Part shown: piece after piece, positions 47,501 through 56,984 of the stretch
How the letters are laid out: each line of letters opens with the position of its first letter
Numbering within the stretch: the stretch's first letter is position 1
Assembly: GCA_009741485.1 (NCBI GenBank)
Contig: CM019217.1
Location: 37,935,757-37,999,756, forward strand
Length of the DNA stretch: 64,000 nt
Reading direction: 5' to 3'
Origin: Malurus cyaneus samueli
Taxonomy: Eukaryota > Chordata > Aves > Passeriformes > Maluridae
Made by a program: the position numbers and the translations under genes
Notes under the pieces: generated by a model
What the model was told of the DNA's origin: nothing
Databases searched by the model: none
The model's input: the letters and a program-made list of their open reading frames with translations, nothing else

Positions 47501-49903
47501 CCCAGCCACGCTCTGCAAAATACTAACTTCATTCATATTTTCTATTTAAAGAATTTGCATGGTGGGAATAAAAGGTAGAAGTCCCACTTGAGCTCAAAGT
47601 ACTGTCTTTAAAGGAACCAGATGAGAATCAGTGAAACATGCTAAATCTGAAAAACTAATTCCTGAAGTAGTAGTTTAGATGACCTTTTATATTGGCACAG
47701 CCATGCAGGAAGTGGATCCAAAAAAACAAACTACATTCAGGGACTTAGACGTTTGTTATCTACTCTCTTCTTCCAGTTTGTTTCAACTGGAATCAGTTCC
47801 TTCATGCAGTTTCACCAGCTAATGCTTGTCTCCCTCTATGAGGAACAGAGGGATGGGCATGGGGCAGGAATGAGTGTTTGCTCCAGGGAAAGGAGGAAGC
47901 TTCACCAGCAGTTCAGGTTGTGCCCACTTACACACATTTAAGTGTGACACATGCGTATAGTTTTGCCACGGACTACTTCTGTGCAGTATTAAATTTCCTT
48001 ATTTAAACATCTAATTATCTTCTTTTTTTTTTGCAGCTAATCTTAAAAAAATTTGCAAGGCCATTGTTGATGCTCCTACTGATGAGGAGAGAGTGAAGGC
48101 CTTTGCACCCATTCAAGAAATGCTGACCTTTGTTCAGTTTGCTAATGATGAATGTGACTATGGAATGGGGTATGAACTGGGCATGGACCTGTTTTGCTAT
48201 GGATCACATGTGAGTGCTGCAACAGTCATACTTCACAAAATTACGCATTATTTTATACATGGACTAGAAGTTGTTCTGTTGTAGATTAATTATCCCTAGG
48301 AACTGTAGAGGTCTAGGAGAATATTTTTAATTCATAAAGAATGTTAAAAAGTCACATGACATCGTTCCACATCGAATTTAGAATGTGTGCATGAAAGCCC
48401 AATCCTGCAATCCAGAAGCAAAGACTCCCACCTGGGGTCTCTTCCCTAGTTCTCTGTTAACAGCGAATATCATCAGTAAGGTGATTGAATTAATAGCATT
48501 TAGTAACATAAAAATTACACTTAATGCTTTTTGTTCTGTATTATCCACTGGCTTGTTGATGAAAAGGGTCATGGCTGTAATCAGTCTATGGCTAGAAAGT
48601 TTCAAATCTGCTTAATATGAATGGGAGGTCACAGAAACACTCCTGCAAAATAGCTGCTGCTTGTAAAACTAGTATTGGCTAAGTGGTGCTTTGGAGTATG
48701 TGAAAGGTAAGTCTTGCAATACTACGTGTAGGCCCAAAAGAGTTGTGCTGAACGCTGGTTAAAATGTTTAGCCATTGAAGTGAGTGGAAACTCACTGCTC
48801 TTTCCATACACTATTTACTGCTTTCTTAAGTTCCAGACAGCATCTGAAAATGTGTGGTATTTTCCTTTGATACCCTGCTCATTTAGAACCCTTCTTTCAG
48901 ACTAGGCTGCTTCCGTTGCTTAAATCCTTTCTTCAACAGGAAGGGCACTGAAGGCAGCAGTCCGAAGGGGTGGAGGCAAATACTGATCTTTCACGCTTTG
49001 TGCTTCTCAGCATGTGAGACTAACCACTGACAAAGTCCTGCAGTGAAAATTTGTGTTTACAGTACTGTCATGTGTCTTGTCTGTCTTGTGCTGCAGCTTG
49101 ACACGTCTGTAAGTTTGCAGCCATTTTCTAGAATTAGAAACCTTCATTTCTAGTTTAGTAACCATAATAAACAGTGGCTTCACACTTGATGCTACAGTTA
49201 GGTCCCTGCCTGTCTTGGGGCTCCTACAAGGAGATGTTTTCCAGCTCTGACTGGAGCCTTTCTGTTCTTTTGCTTACGGAGCCAGAGAAACACACTTTAT
49301 CTGTAGCCCAAGACAAAGAAAAGGACTTAAATCTTGTCCCCTTTGTTTGAGAGGTACAATGGACTAAGTCACTGCAAATGCTAAATATGGTCTGACGTTT
49401 ATACATTTGAAGTGCTTAAATGGTTACTGAAAATATCCCCAAGGACTGCTTCCTTCAGTGCCCTTCCTCAAACTGGGGTGGGACAAGACATGGGACTGTG
49501 ACAGGATAGGGGACTTCAACTGCAGGCTGGAGCTTTGGATGCTGTAGTGGGACCATCATCTCTTGCGCTGCTAACAGTCGGGTTTCCATCTGCTGCAGCA
49601 GCCTATGCACCCCTGCCTGCCCTTTTGGCTGTCACAGGTGCAGCATGAGGGTGTGCTGGGCCCTTTGGGAGTGATTGAATGGGGCAGCACCAGGAGGTGG
49701 GGCTGCTCCTTGGATAAACAAAGCCACTAACGGCCGAAGGGGCTGCTCTTCTTTTCCCTTCTCTCCTGCAGTACTTCCACAAGACGGTGGGCCAGCTGTT
49801 ACCCCTGGCTTACACCCTGCTGAAGAGGAATCTCTTTGCCGAGATCATCGAGCTGCACCTGAGCAACCGGCGGGAGGAGGACCTGGATCAGCTGGCACCC
49901 TGA
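41543..49903 (+). CDS. HPF1: Histone PARylation factor 1, complete in eight coding exons
   Basis: HPF1 binds the catalytic domain of PARP1 and PARP2 at DNA breaks and supplies a glutamate that completes a joint active site, switching ADP-ribosylation to serine, chiefly on histones. Exons: 41543-41599, 42643-42802, 44714-44900, 45402-45500, 46518-46668, 47363-47450, 48037-48209 and 49772-49903. All junctions are GT-AG and every phase closes, giving 348 residues; human HPF1 has 346. The catalytic pair is visible as D285-E286 in FANDECDYG (human D283/E284), and R241 in VGYRELPE corresponds to human R239. A basic KKRR patch follows exon 1. The start is chosen because MAGGGKRRP matches the family N-terminus. 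The neighbour CLCN3 is convergent. Intron 2 is enlarged by an LTR and a CR1. Identification is near certain. Confidence 0.97.
41600..42642 (+). other. HPF1: HPF1 intron 1
   Basis: The first 300 bases belong to the CpG island; the rest is AT-rich without recognised repeats or exons. Confidence 0.8.
42643..42802 (+). CDS. HPF1: HPF1 coding exon 2
   Basis: Acceptor TTTAATCTACAG; encodes a basic KKRRSNQ patch and then the conserved [20 protein letters not shown] block. The donor is GTGAGG, and the exon ends one base into an aspartate codon. Confidence 0.95.
43079..43470 (+). mobile_element. LTR fragment of an avian endogenous retrovirus
   Basis: It begins TGGTTTAATCCCAGCC and contains a run of blocks familiar from a widespread bird LTR: 'caacaactaagcaccac', 'gagctaaatgcagtttaat', 'gcaaagcaaaacaaggg', 'ggcaggcaggtgttcagcc' and 'atgccatgtggtatggaat'. 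A central portion (before 'atgctgagcatgatgcc') and the 3' end seem to be missing. No internal retroviral sequence is attached, so this is a decayed solo LTR inside HPF1 intron 2, in the sense orientation. Confidence 0.75.
43546..44540 (-). mobile_element. CR1 LINE 3' part in HPF1 intron 2, inverted
   Basis: The left end is the inverted CR1 tail and 3' UTR (TCACAGAATGG, then 'ttgggttggaaggaacctt'). The - strand at 43930-44277 encodes degenerate ORF2 C-terminus with a [16 protein letters not shown] segment and an [14 protein letters not shown] segment. It is opposite in orientation to HPF1, the usual tolerated orientation for intronic LINEs. The right boundary is approximate. Confidence 0.9.
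44714..44900 (+). CDS. HPF1: HPF1 coding exon 3
   Basis: Acceptor CTTTTCAG; encodes [18 protein letters not shown] and the [14 protein letters not shown] block, ending QYHMGYF plus two bases of arginine. Donor GTATTT. Confidence 0.95.
45402..45500 (+). CDS. HPF1: HPF1 coding exon 4
   Basis: Acceptor CATCAACAG; encodes [18 protein letters not shown] through GDNIFAAV, ending two bases into a lysine codon. Donor GTAAGG. Confidence 0.95.
46518..46668 (+). CDS. HPF1: HPF1 coding exon 5
   Basis: Acceptor CTGTTTGCAG; encodes a lysine-rich helical stretch ([15 protein letters not shown]) and [18 protein letters not shown]. Donor GTATGA, phase 0. Confidence 0.95.
47363..47450 (+). CDS. HPF1: HPF1 coding exon 6
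   Basis: Acceptor CTTTATTCAG; encodes [20 protein letters not shown] and GYRELPETN. It contains R241, the counterpart of the human residue implicated in the composite PARP active site. Donor GTAAAT. Confidence 0.95.
48037..48209 (+). CDS. HPF1: HPF1 coding exon 7, catalytic D-E pair
   Basis: A strong pyrimidine tract precedes the acceptor TTGCAG. The exon encodes [20 protein letters not shown], with the catalytic D285-E286 pair, and [12 protein letters not shown]. Donor GTGAGT, phase 0. Confidence 0.96.
49772..49903 (+). CDS. HPF1: HPF1 coding exon 8 and stop
   Basis: Acceptor TCTCCTGCAG; encodes [20 protein letters not shown] through DLDQLAP and stop TGA at 49901-49903. It is much GC-richer than exons 2-7, matching the GC-rich patch around it. 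Confidence 0.95.
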   Translation, partial: YFHKTVGQLLPLAYTLLKRNLFAEIIELHLSNRREEDLDQLAP

Positions 49904-50045
49904 GCGGGCACCGGGGCTGCAGCGGCGAGGGGTGTGGCCCTGCACGCCCGGGACCGGGCTTGTCTTTGTGTCTGTGTGTTTGTGGGTCTTTTTGTACTCG
50001 GTGGCGGTGTCCCCTGCGATCAGTAAAGGTTTTCTAAGGAACATG
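49904..50045 (+). other. HPF1: HPF1 3' UTR
   Basis: A short untranslated tail from the stop to the predicted cleavage site about 15-20 bases after the AGTAAA signal. It is GC-rich at first, then GT-rich. Confidence 0.65.
50022..50027 (+). terminator. HPF1: HPF1 polyadenylation signal (AGTAAA)
   Basis: AGTAAA is a common variant of AATAAA. It is followed by a GT-rich stretch at 50,058-50,075 (CTATGTGTGGTGGG) suited to cleavage-factor binding. No AATAAA occurs between the stop codon and this site. Confidence 0.6.
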
Positions 50046-51261
50046 CTGCTTCCCGGCTGGCTATGTGTGGTGGGCCCGGGACGGGGAGTGGGGCCGGGGT
50101 GAGGTGCTGTGGGGCAGAGCTGCCCCCGGGCAGGGCTTTGGCACCCACCTTGCCCTGCCCTGCCCTGCCGGCCCGGGGAGCCAAGCCTGGGCCGGGTCTG
50201 GGGCTCTGAAGAAGCAGGGGAAGGGCAGGCTGCTGCCCAGCATTGCTTGGAGCACTTCCAGGCCCGGTGGTGGGCAGCGACTCAGGGCAGGGCTGGGTCG
50301 GTGTGGCTCGGTTACTGCTTGCCTGTTCCGTACACATCCGAGCCCCCACGGCCCTGCTCCAGCTGATAGATGTGCTGTTCTTCATTTCCCCGGTTGTGTC
50401 CCACGCTGCAGGTAAAGCATTGCCTTCCTGCAGCGTTCCCTTCTCTGGCAGAGCACTATCCCTGCTCCTACATTGCTGGAGCTGGCTCCAGTGGGAGGAG
50501 ACTAATGGGATGAAGGAAATGCTAACTTTATTACATTACGAAAGAAATTAGGAATTCCAATGCAGTTGCTACCTTGGTAATCAGAAGAAGCCATCTCGGG
50601 TTTTAAACATTTGAAAATGAAACCAAACTGATTTTGTAAAAAGTGCAAATTAGTTGTTTTCAAGGTTGTTGGCACACAGTTCTATGTTCATATTACTGCA
50701 CTTGGAGATTTATTCTCTAGCAACTGATTAAAGTAACAGTCCAGGAAACAATGGAAAATAACACTTGCTCTTACTCAACAGCTCTGCCCCCATACATACC
50801 ATGACTTGACTTCGATGGTAGCAATTCCCATTATTACTAATGACAGTAATATTAATTACTACTGACAAAGATTATAGGCCACTAGCACAGCATCATTCTC
50901 AAATTTAAGTAATTCTTACTTTTTTCAGGAAAGCAATGTCAGGTATGTTACTTTACAGTAGAAGGGAGTGTTGGAGGTACAATGTAGGTTTGAGTGCTGC
51001 AAAAGTATCTTGAACTTCAAATGACCAAGATAATTGCATGCCACAGCTACTTTTGTAAATTTGATGACTTCACCCCTTTCACTCATGACATAAATGTCCC
51101 CCTTATTCAAGCACAAACATGGGCACTCTTCTGTAGGCCTAGGGTTTTGTTTTAGTACCTCTTTTCTGTATTTCTTGAACCTTCCTTATTCTTCTTTTTA
51201 TGTTTCAAGTACAGGAGAACTTTATCTTAATGCTCTGTATGAGTACTTTCTACTCAAAGTG
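50046..51261. other. Intergenic, GC-rich then AT-rich
   Basis: From 50,046 to about 50,500 the DNA is GC- and CpG-rich and includes a short (CCTGC)n run at 50,151-50,169. The remainder is AT-rich with no exon or repeat recognised. Long open frames in the first part follow from GC content. Confidence 0.6.
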
Positions 51262-51312
51262 TAGAATCTTGGAGAGGTTTGAATTAGAGGGGACCTTAAA
51301 AATTCAACCTTT
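51262..51312 (-). mobile_element. CR1 tail fragment, inverted
   Basis: 'tagaatcttggagaggtttg' followed by 'gaggggaccttaaaaattcaacc' resembles the last 50 bases of CR1 in reverse orientation. It is very short and diverged. Confidence 0.5.
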
Positions 51313-51439
51313 GAACTGTAACTTAAATAGGAACTTAGATCTGCAAAAATGAGGACCTAAGACTGGATGCCTATACTCATCTATTAACCCCTGCTGGAGA
51401 AAGAAATCTGTTGCACCCACTGCAGAATATGTGATGTGC

Positions 51440-51730
51440 TGTGTATAATTAAACTGGAGACAGACTTTTCAGCAGGGCCTGCTGCACTAGGACAAGGAAT
51501 AATGATTTTAATTAGAGTAGATTCAGCTAGAGCCAGGGAGGATTTTATTATGAGAGTGGTGAAACTGTAATGTGTTGCCCAGAAGAGTGGTACACGCCCC
51601 ATCTCTGGAAGTGTTTAATGGAGGGAACTGAGCAAAGCTGGGTTTAGAGGAAGGTGTCCCTGTCCATCACAAAAGGCTTCAGAGTAGAATATCTTTTAAG
51701 TTTCTTTCCAACCCAAGTTATTCTATGAAA
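51440..51730 (+). mobile_element. CR1 LINE 3' end, old copy
   Basis: Sense-orientation CR1 3' end: 'gcagggcctgctgcactagg', 'gtagattcagctag', 'gagagtggtgaaactg', 'cgccccatctctggaag', then the tail TTATTCTATGAAAT. It is strongly diverged and 5'-truncated. Confidence 0.8.
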
Positions 51731-52024
51731 TATACATCATTAACAGTTTAGACAATGGAAGGATTGTCCACTTTTAAATCAGAAAGCCAACTATTCTATA
51801 ATTAAAACAAAAATGCCCCACTTAAGGCTGACTTGTTTGGTAGGGATAGCTACTGATTTGTAGCCAAATGTCAGGCAATGCATATACTGCATCTCCTAAA
51901 ATCCATTCTTTTCATCAAATCTTTGTACTAGTTTTGTACATAAAATTCTTAGCTGTTAATTTTCTCAGGGAAAATAACTGCAAAAATAAACACAAATACT
52001 GTTTGTGAAAACATGACAGAACAA

Positions 52025-54967
52025 TAAATGGTCATATAGAAGTTTTTAATGTTTGATTAAATCATCACAGTAATGAGAATTTTTACTGTAATGATATACA
52101 GTTCTACCACACTATTATAAATAAAAACATTAAGATCAATATTAAATACAGCTCTAGGCAACATCACAGATTAACAAAGAATGCATTCTTCATGAACCAG
52201 TATATGAATGATTTAAAAAATAAAAAAAATGCTGACACTTTCCCCCTCCCATCCACCACCTTTTTTTTTTTGTTTTTTTCAAAATTAGTAACTTGAGTAA
52301 GGCGCTGCAAGTTTCAGGTTAGAAATTTTTTGTTGCACAGCACAGGCACACATACTTCATTACCAGAACCTCTACTGTATGTTTACCAGAAGACATTTTA
52401 AATGTCAACAGGGAAAGCTTAGCAGGTTAAGAAGAGTAAACAGAGATGCACAATTTATATGCAGCACTCAGGATCCACACAGAAATTATGAAACATAGCA
52501 GCAGTGTGAACTGTATTTAAATTCAGACAGTGCAGACTGCAGAATCAGGTGCAAGTTAATACAGTACACACAGCAGTGTTTTACAATAGCATCAGACATG
52601 GCAGAGATTTCAAACTGATTTTTGTACGTGTAGTGAGTTTGTATTCTTCCACTATAGAAAAATAAATCAGACAACAGGAATCAGTGGCACAGACAACTTC
52701 CAGAGCAGCTTTCTGTAAATGGGCCAAATCCTGCTCTTTATGAAGCTTCCTCTTCTTCAAGCTTATGCAATGTAACAGAGCAAATTCTTAACCACTAGCA
52801 CTAACTTCATGTGGAAGAGTACAGCTGATTGCTGTCATGCTCCCATTTTCATATAGCCTAATTCCCTGTTTCAGTACCAAACTTTTTTTAATGGGGGCCT
52901 GATCACTGTGATCTCCCTAGCACATTCCACTTTCTACTGGTTCCAGTTGCTGTTAGGTATGAGATGATAAAATGTAGATGGCAGTTTTTTACTAGGAAAA
53001 ATCAGTTAAAATTTAACAGTGCACTTACTTAAGCACAGCCAGTAATTGTGCAGCTTGCCAAAAGTACAAGAATTTTGGTTCACTGTGTTAATTGTACTTG
53101 AGATAAAATCATACTGAATACTTTGAATAAAGATGTTTGAGGTAACTGTGATGAATGCCTTAGAGATATTTGAATTATTATGTTAGACTTTCAGTGTTTA
53201 TTTTTTTGCCATTTTTGTAGTCTTGTGAGCATAATTGTTAAAGAAATTTTATTGAACCCCACATTATAAAACATGATTTTTGTCAGCCAGATTTCTTAAT
53301 TTTTTTTCCTCCTTAGTTTAGGCTTATAGCATATTGCCATTTTTCCTCTGCATGCACATGTGGTGGTCTGATAAAATGAATAGAAAACAAAATAATCTAC
53401 TGTAAAGAAGTTAGGGATTTGTCAGTTGACCTTTGAGTGTGTGTATTCAGTTGCTGCCAAATTTTGAAGTCCAGCCAAAGTTTCAAGTACTGGATTCAAT
53501 TCTGCCCTGCTGCTCCAGTGTGACTACATATAATTTGCACCTCTATGTATGCGAGAGAAAAGAAAAAAGGAATCAAATGCAGTCTAATAGTTGCTTTCTT
53601 CTAATAATTTTAAAACCCCGCAGGTTTTTTTTAAAAAACAAAACCTTACTGTTCCAGTTATCTGCTAGTAAAGAAAAAAGGAAATCCAAGGTAACGGCAG
53701 TGAAAGTTACATTTGAAAATGATCTTGAATGTATGTTGGATCATAAAGAAGCCATTTTCTTGAAACCCTTCATCTAGTTGTAAACATTTGCTAATCCTCC
53801 ATTAGTTGCAGAGGATTATAAATTATTCTATAAAATCACATTAAAAAGGTAATTAGTTATGTGAGATATTAGCTGATTCATATTTAATAGATTTTTAAAT
53901 TCATACAAATATAAATAAAGAATGGTAAAACTTCAAGAAAAATAATATACATTTAGTGCAAATTATGAGTTACATTTCTTTCTACCTTGTCAGCAAGTGG
54001 AACGTCTTTTGTGGAGAAGAAAAAATAAAAATGATCATTCTTCAACTTCACAGGGGGAAAAAAAAGATCTCCAGTGTTGTAGCATGCATTTTTACCAGAT
54101 ACACGTATATAGAATTGTTCCAGCTCTTAAACTAGTAGAATAGCAGTATTTTTCCTTATACTGCACAACATTGGTATATATTATAGTGTTTTCAATAATA
54201 CAAAAATTGCATAAGACCAGGTCACATTATTGATACTTTCTGCAGCAAAACCAGTATTTTTCTTTGAAATACTAGTTTTACCTGGTTTTAGTTTTCTCTT
54301 ATCACGACAGCACACAGGTTGAGAGAAGTCTCACATGGTTGTGGCAAGGTATTACCTGTTCAATCTGGTTTTGTTGCAGTGGATCTGCACTACCCCAAGC
54401 ATTTCATGATGTACAAACTTAGACATTGAATGGCACAAGAAAAACCTCCCTTCTTGTGATCACACCTCAGTAACTCACAGTACATCTCAATATGAGAAAC
54501 AACTGCTTCAAAAGGGCACACCAATTTTAAAGAGGCTTTGTTACGGCTCAGGAGAGAGAGAAATAAAGCTCTTCTGGAATGTAGAAATGTGACGTGTAAT
54601 AGTTAATACGTTTCATGAGTTAACACAACAGTTTTCAATGGTAAGAAGGGCAAGACCTTTCAGTCTTCACAAGATGGCTCAATTCAGAATGATCCCTCCA
54701 GAAACAGGGATTAATAACACATCTCTTCAATGCTGAAGTACCAGGCTGGGGCTGGAGAATGGCACCACTGCACGGCTCACCCACTGCACTATCATGGCAG
54801 ACCTGATATCTCAGGACGCATCCAGTGCAGGACAGCAGCTCTCCCTTCCCACACTCCCATCAGCCTTCCTCATCGCCACATGCTCCCCCAGACTGACTCC
54901 TGATTGCCAGCAGCACTGTTACACAAAAACCCAGCTCTTGTCTCTGATTTTAGAAGTATTCCCCAGA
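52025..54967 (-). other. CLCN3: Probable CLCN3 3' UTR
   Basis: This follows the CLCN3 stop codons on the - strand. It is AT-rich, free of recognised transposons and about 2.9 kb long, a plausible length for this gene. The far end is a guess: an ATTAAA on the - strand at 52045-52050 would place cleavage near 52,025-52,030. T tracts lie near 52,260. No transcript evidence is available. Confidence 0.4.
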
Positions 54968-55126
54968 CTAAAGTGTTGTGCTATTCAACAAATGAACCTC
55001 CTCTTCCGTTTCCTCTCTCTCCTCAGCTATGGGTTTCAGTTGAACATTATGGAGGCGGGGTCTTGGTTTGCCGTCTGGGCCATATGACGGAGGATATCTT
55101 TTTTTGTTATAATGCCAAGGAGGCGC
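54968..55126 (-). CDS. CLCN3: CLCN3 last exon, long C-terminus frame ending STTL
   Basis: The same acceptor read after the 76-nt cassette exon encodes 52 residues in another frame: [20 protein letters not shown], then a proline/arginine stretch, an acidic EEREETEEE stretch and the end NSTTL, with stop TAG at 54970-54968. The final TTL fits a class I PDZ ligand, as known for mammalian CLC-3B, which binds NHERF-type PDZ proteins. Confidence 0.9.
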
Positions 55127-56953
55127 CTGAAAAGGATAAATGGAAGACTGATATTAATCCAAGCAGGAAAATAATGAAGCAGAACAAATCTGTAGCCAAG
55201 TCCTTTTTGTTGACAGGAATAGAGCAAAAGTAAACAGCCTGATTTTCTTATTTAAACAGAAACATTTTATTTATCAAAATGTTGAGGAACCACCAGTTTG
55301 ATAAAACACAGCAATGCTGAGACACTGTTTCAGATGGTCTCTGACAGCTGTAGTCCATTTTAATGAAATACAAGTCATACAAGTAGAGCCCATTACAATT
55401 TTTATTTAACTTTTTGTTTCTACAAAAATCAAATTTTGATTAGCATATGCCAACAAAAAAGTAACAAAGAGGGACAAAGAAAAGAGAGGTATGAAAAAGA
55501 AGTGATATTGATCCCATTTCGCAAGGGAGGCATGTTCCAAACTAGCCATCAGAAGTGGTGTACTGCTTGATGGCTCCAAATCAAGCCAATCAAACTCCCC
55601 TTCCCTCCTTTTTTAAACCAGAAAGATCCTTCCAGTCTTACACACTGTCTCAGGTTGAATGTATGCATAGGAGCACACTGTACTGGCCATGAAACTTTTG
55701 TAAAGTAAATACTAGTTAATTACTTTTTGGAGTCCATGGCATCAGAAAAAAGTTAACCATGAATAGTAAAAGATAATTTTAATTTTTCAATTTAGATACT
55801 GTGCTCTATTGACAGGGTCTTTTATAACTATAACTGTGAAACATCAAATAGAGTGAGACTGTCTGAAAGGATAATATCACAAGAGAAGCAAAGAGCAGAA
55901 TAAATGAGCTGCTGCCCTTGTTTTATTCTGGTTAGTACATTTCAGTTTGTCTTATTAAAGGATGCATGAAATACTTGTGAAATATTAGCATAAAATGAGA
56001 ACATAATTAGCATGTTTTGCACTTAAGCAGCTAAACATGGTGGGGATGTTTAGTAGACATGAAACTAGCAACCCATGTCCCAATTAAGACAAAGTCTACC
56101 ACCTATCTAAGGGGTTAGTTCACAACATAATGGTTAAAATCATATCTAGATTCCGAAGTCAGCAGTCAACATAGTAGCGGGCCACTTGGTGGCTAAGGGT
56201 ATCACTGCACATTCTGTACAATGCTGTAGGTAACAGCGGCAGAATCACAGGACTTTACATAAAATCCCAGGACTTTACTAAAAAATAAGAAATTTTTAAA
56301 ATCATGTTGATAAAGAGGGATTACAGGGAAGATCTAATGATACAATTAAAACATGCTTGTCTTTGCTTCTCAAAAGATGTGGTGATGCTTTGCTATTTAA
56401 CAGCTATTTAAAGCTGTCCAGGTCAGAAAAAGAAATTGGCATATATGAAAATCTTAATTTGGCAGGGAAAAAGTATTCCTAGCTGCATGCCTTCCCACCT
56501 GGGGAATTCAGCAGATCAACCAGCAGATCTATGTGATCTTAACAACACAAGTACCAGAAAGTCTAGTTTACTTTGCTTTAATGTTGTGATTAACAGTATG
56601 TTCACATTTACAGCTTCATTTCTACAAAAGGATTTTGCACATGTTGTTTTATGGTTTAATACAGATTTTGAGCATAGGAAGATTTCATTGTTCAGCCGAT
56701 GTCATAAAAGCCCTGAACAGTTCACAAGTTTCATGCTTCCTGACTTCTAATGTGTCTAATTATGAGATCTGATATATCTAATCACCAAGGGTTCGACGTG
56801 CTGCTTTAGTTGCTCGAGATGCTCTAATATGTTCTTCTTTGTGATGATCCCCAAGACAATCCTGAAACAGATTATGTTATGCTAATAACTGTGTGTGAAA
56901 TCAAATTAAAAAAAAGTTTTAATCATAATGAAAACCAGTATTAAAGACAAAAC

Positions 56954-56984
<31 letters not shown>

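Larger units (their letters stand above)
44901..49771 (+). other. HPF1: HPF1 introns 3-7
   Basis: Between the exons listed separately, introns 3 (44901-45401), 4 (45501-46517), 5 (46669-47362), 6 (47451-48036) and 7 (48210-49771) carry no transposon that I recognise. Intron 7 becomes GC-rich over its last 250 bases. Confidence 0.75.

Noticed and set aside
54794..55233. 97- and 109-codon frames on the + strand
   Set aside because: Antisense shadows of the dual-coding last exon of CLCN3.
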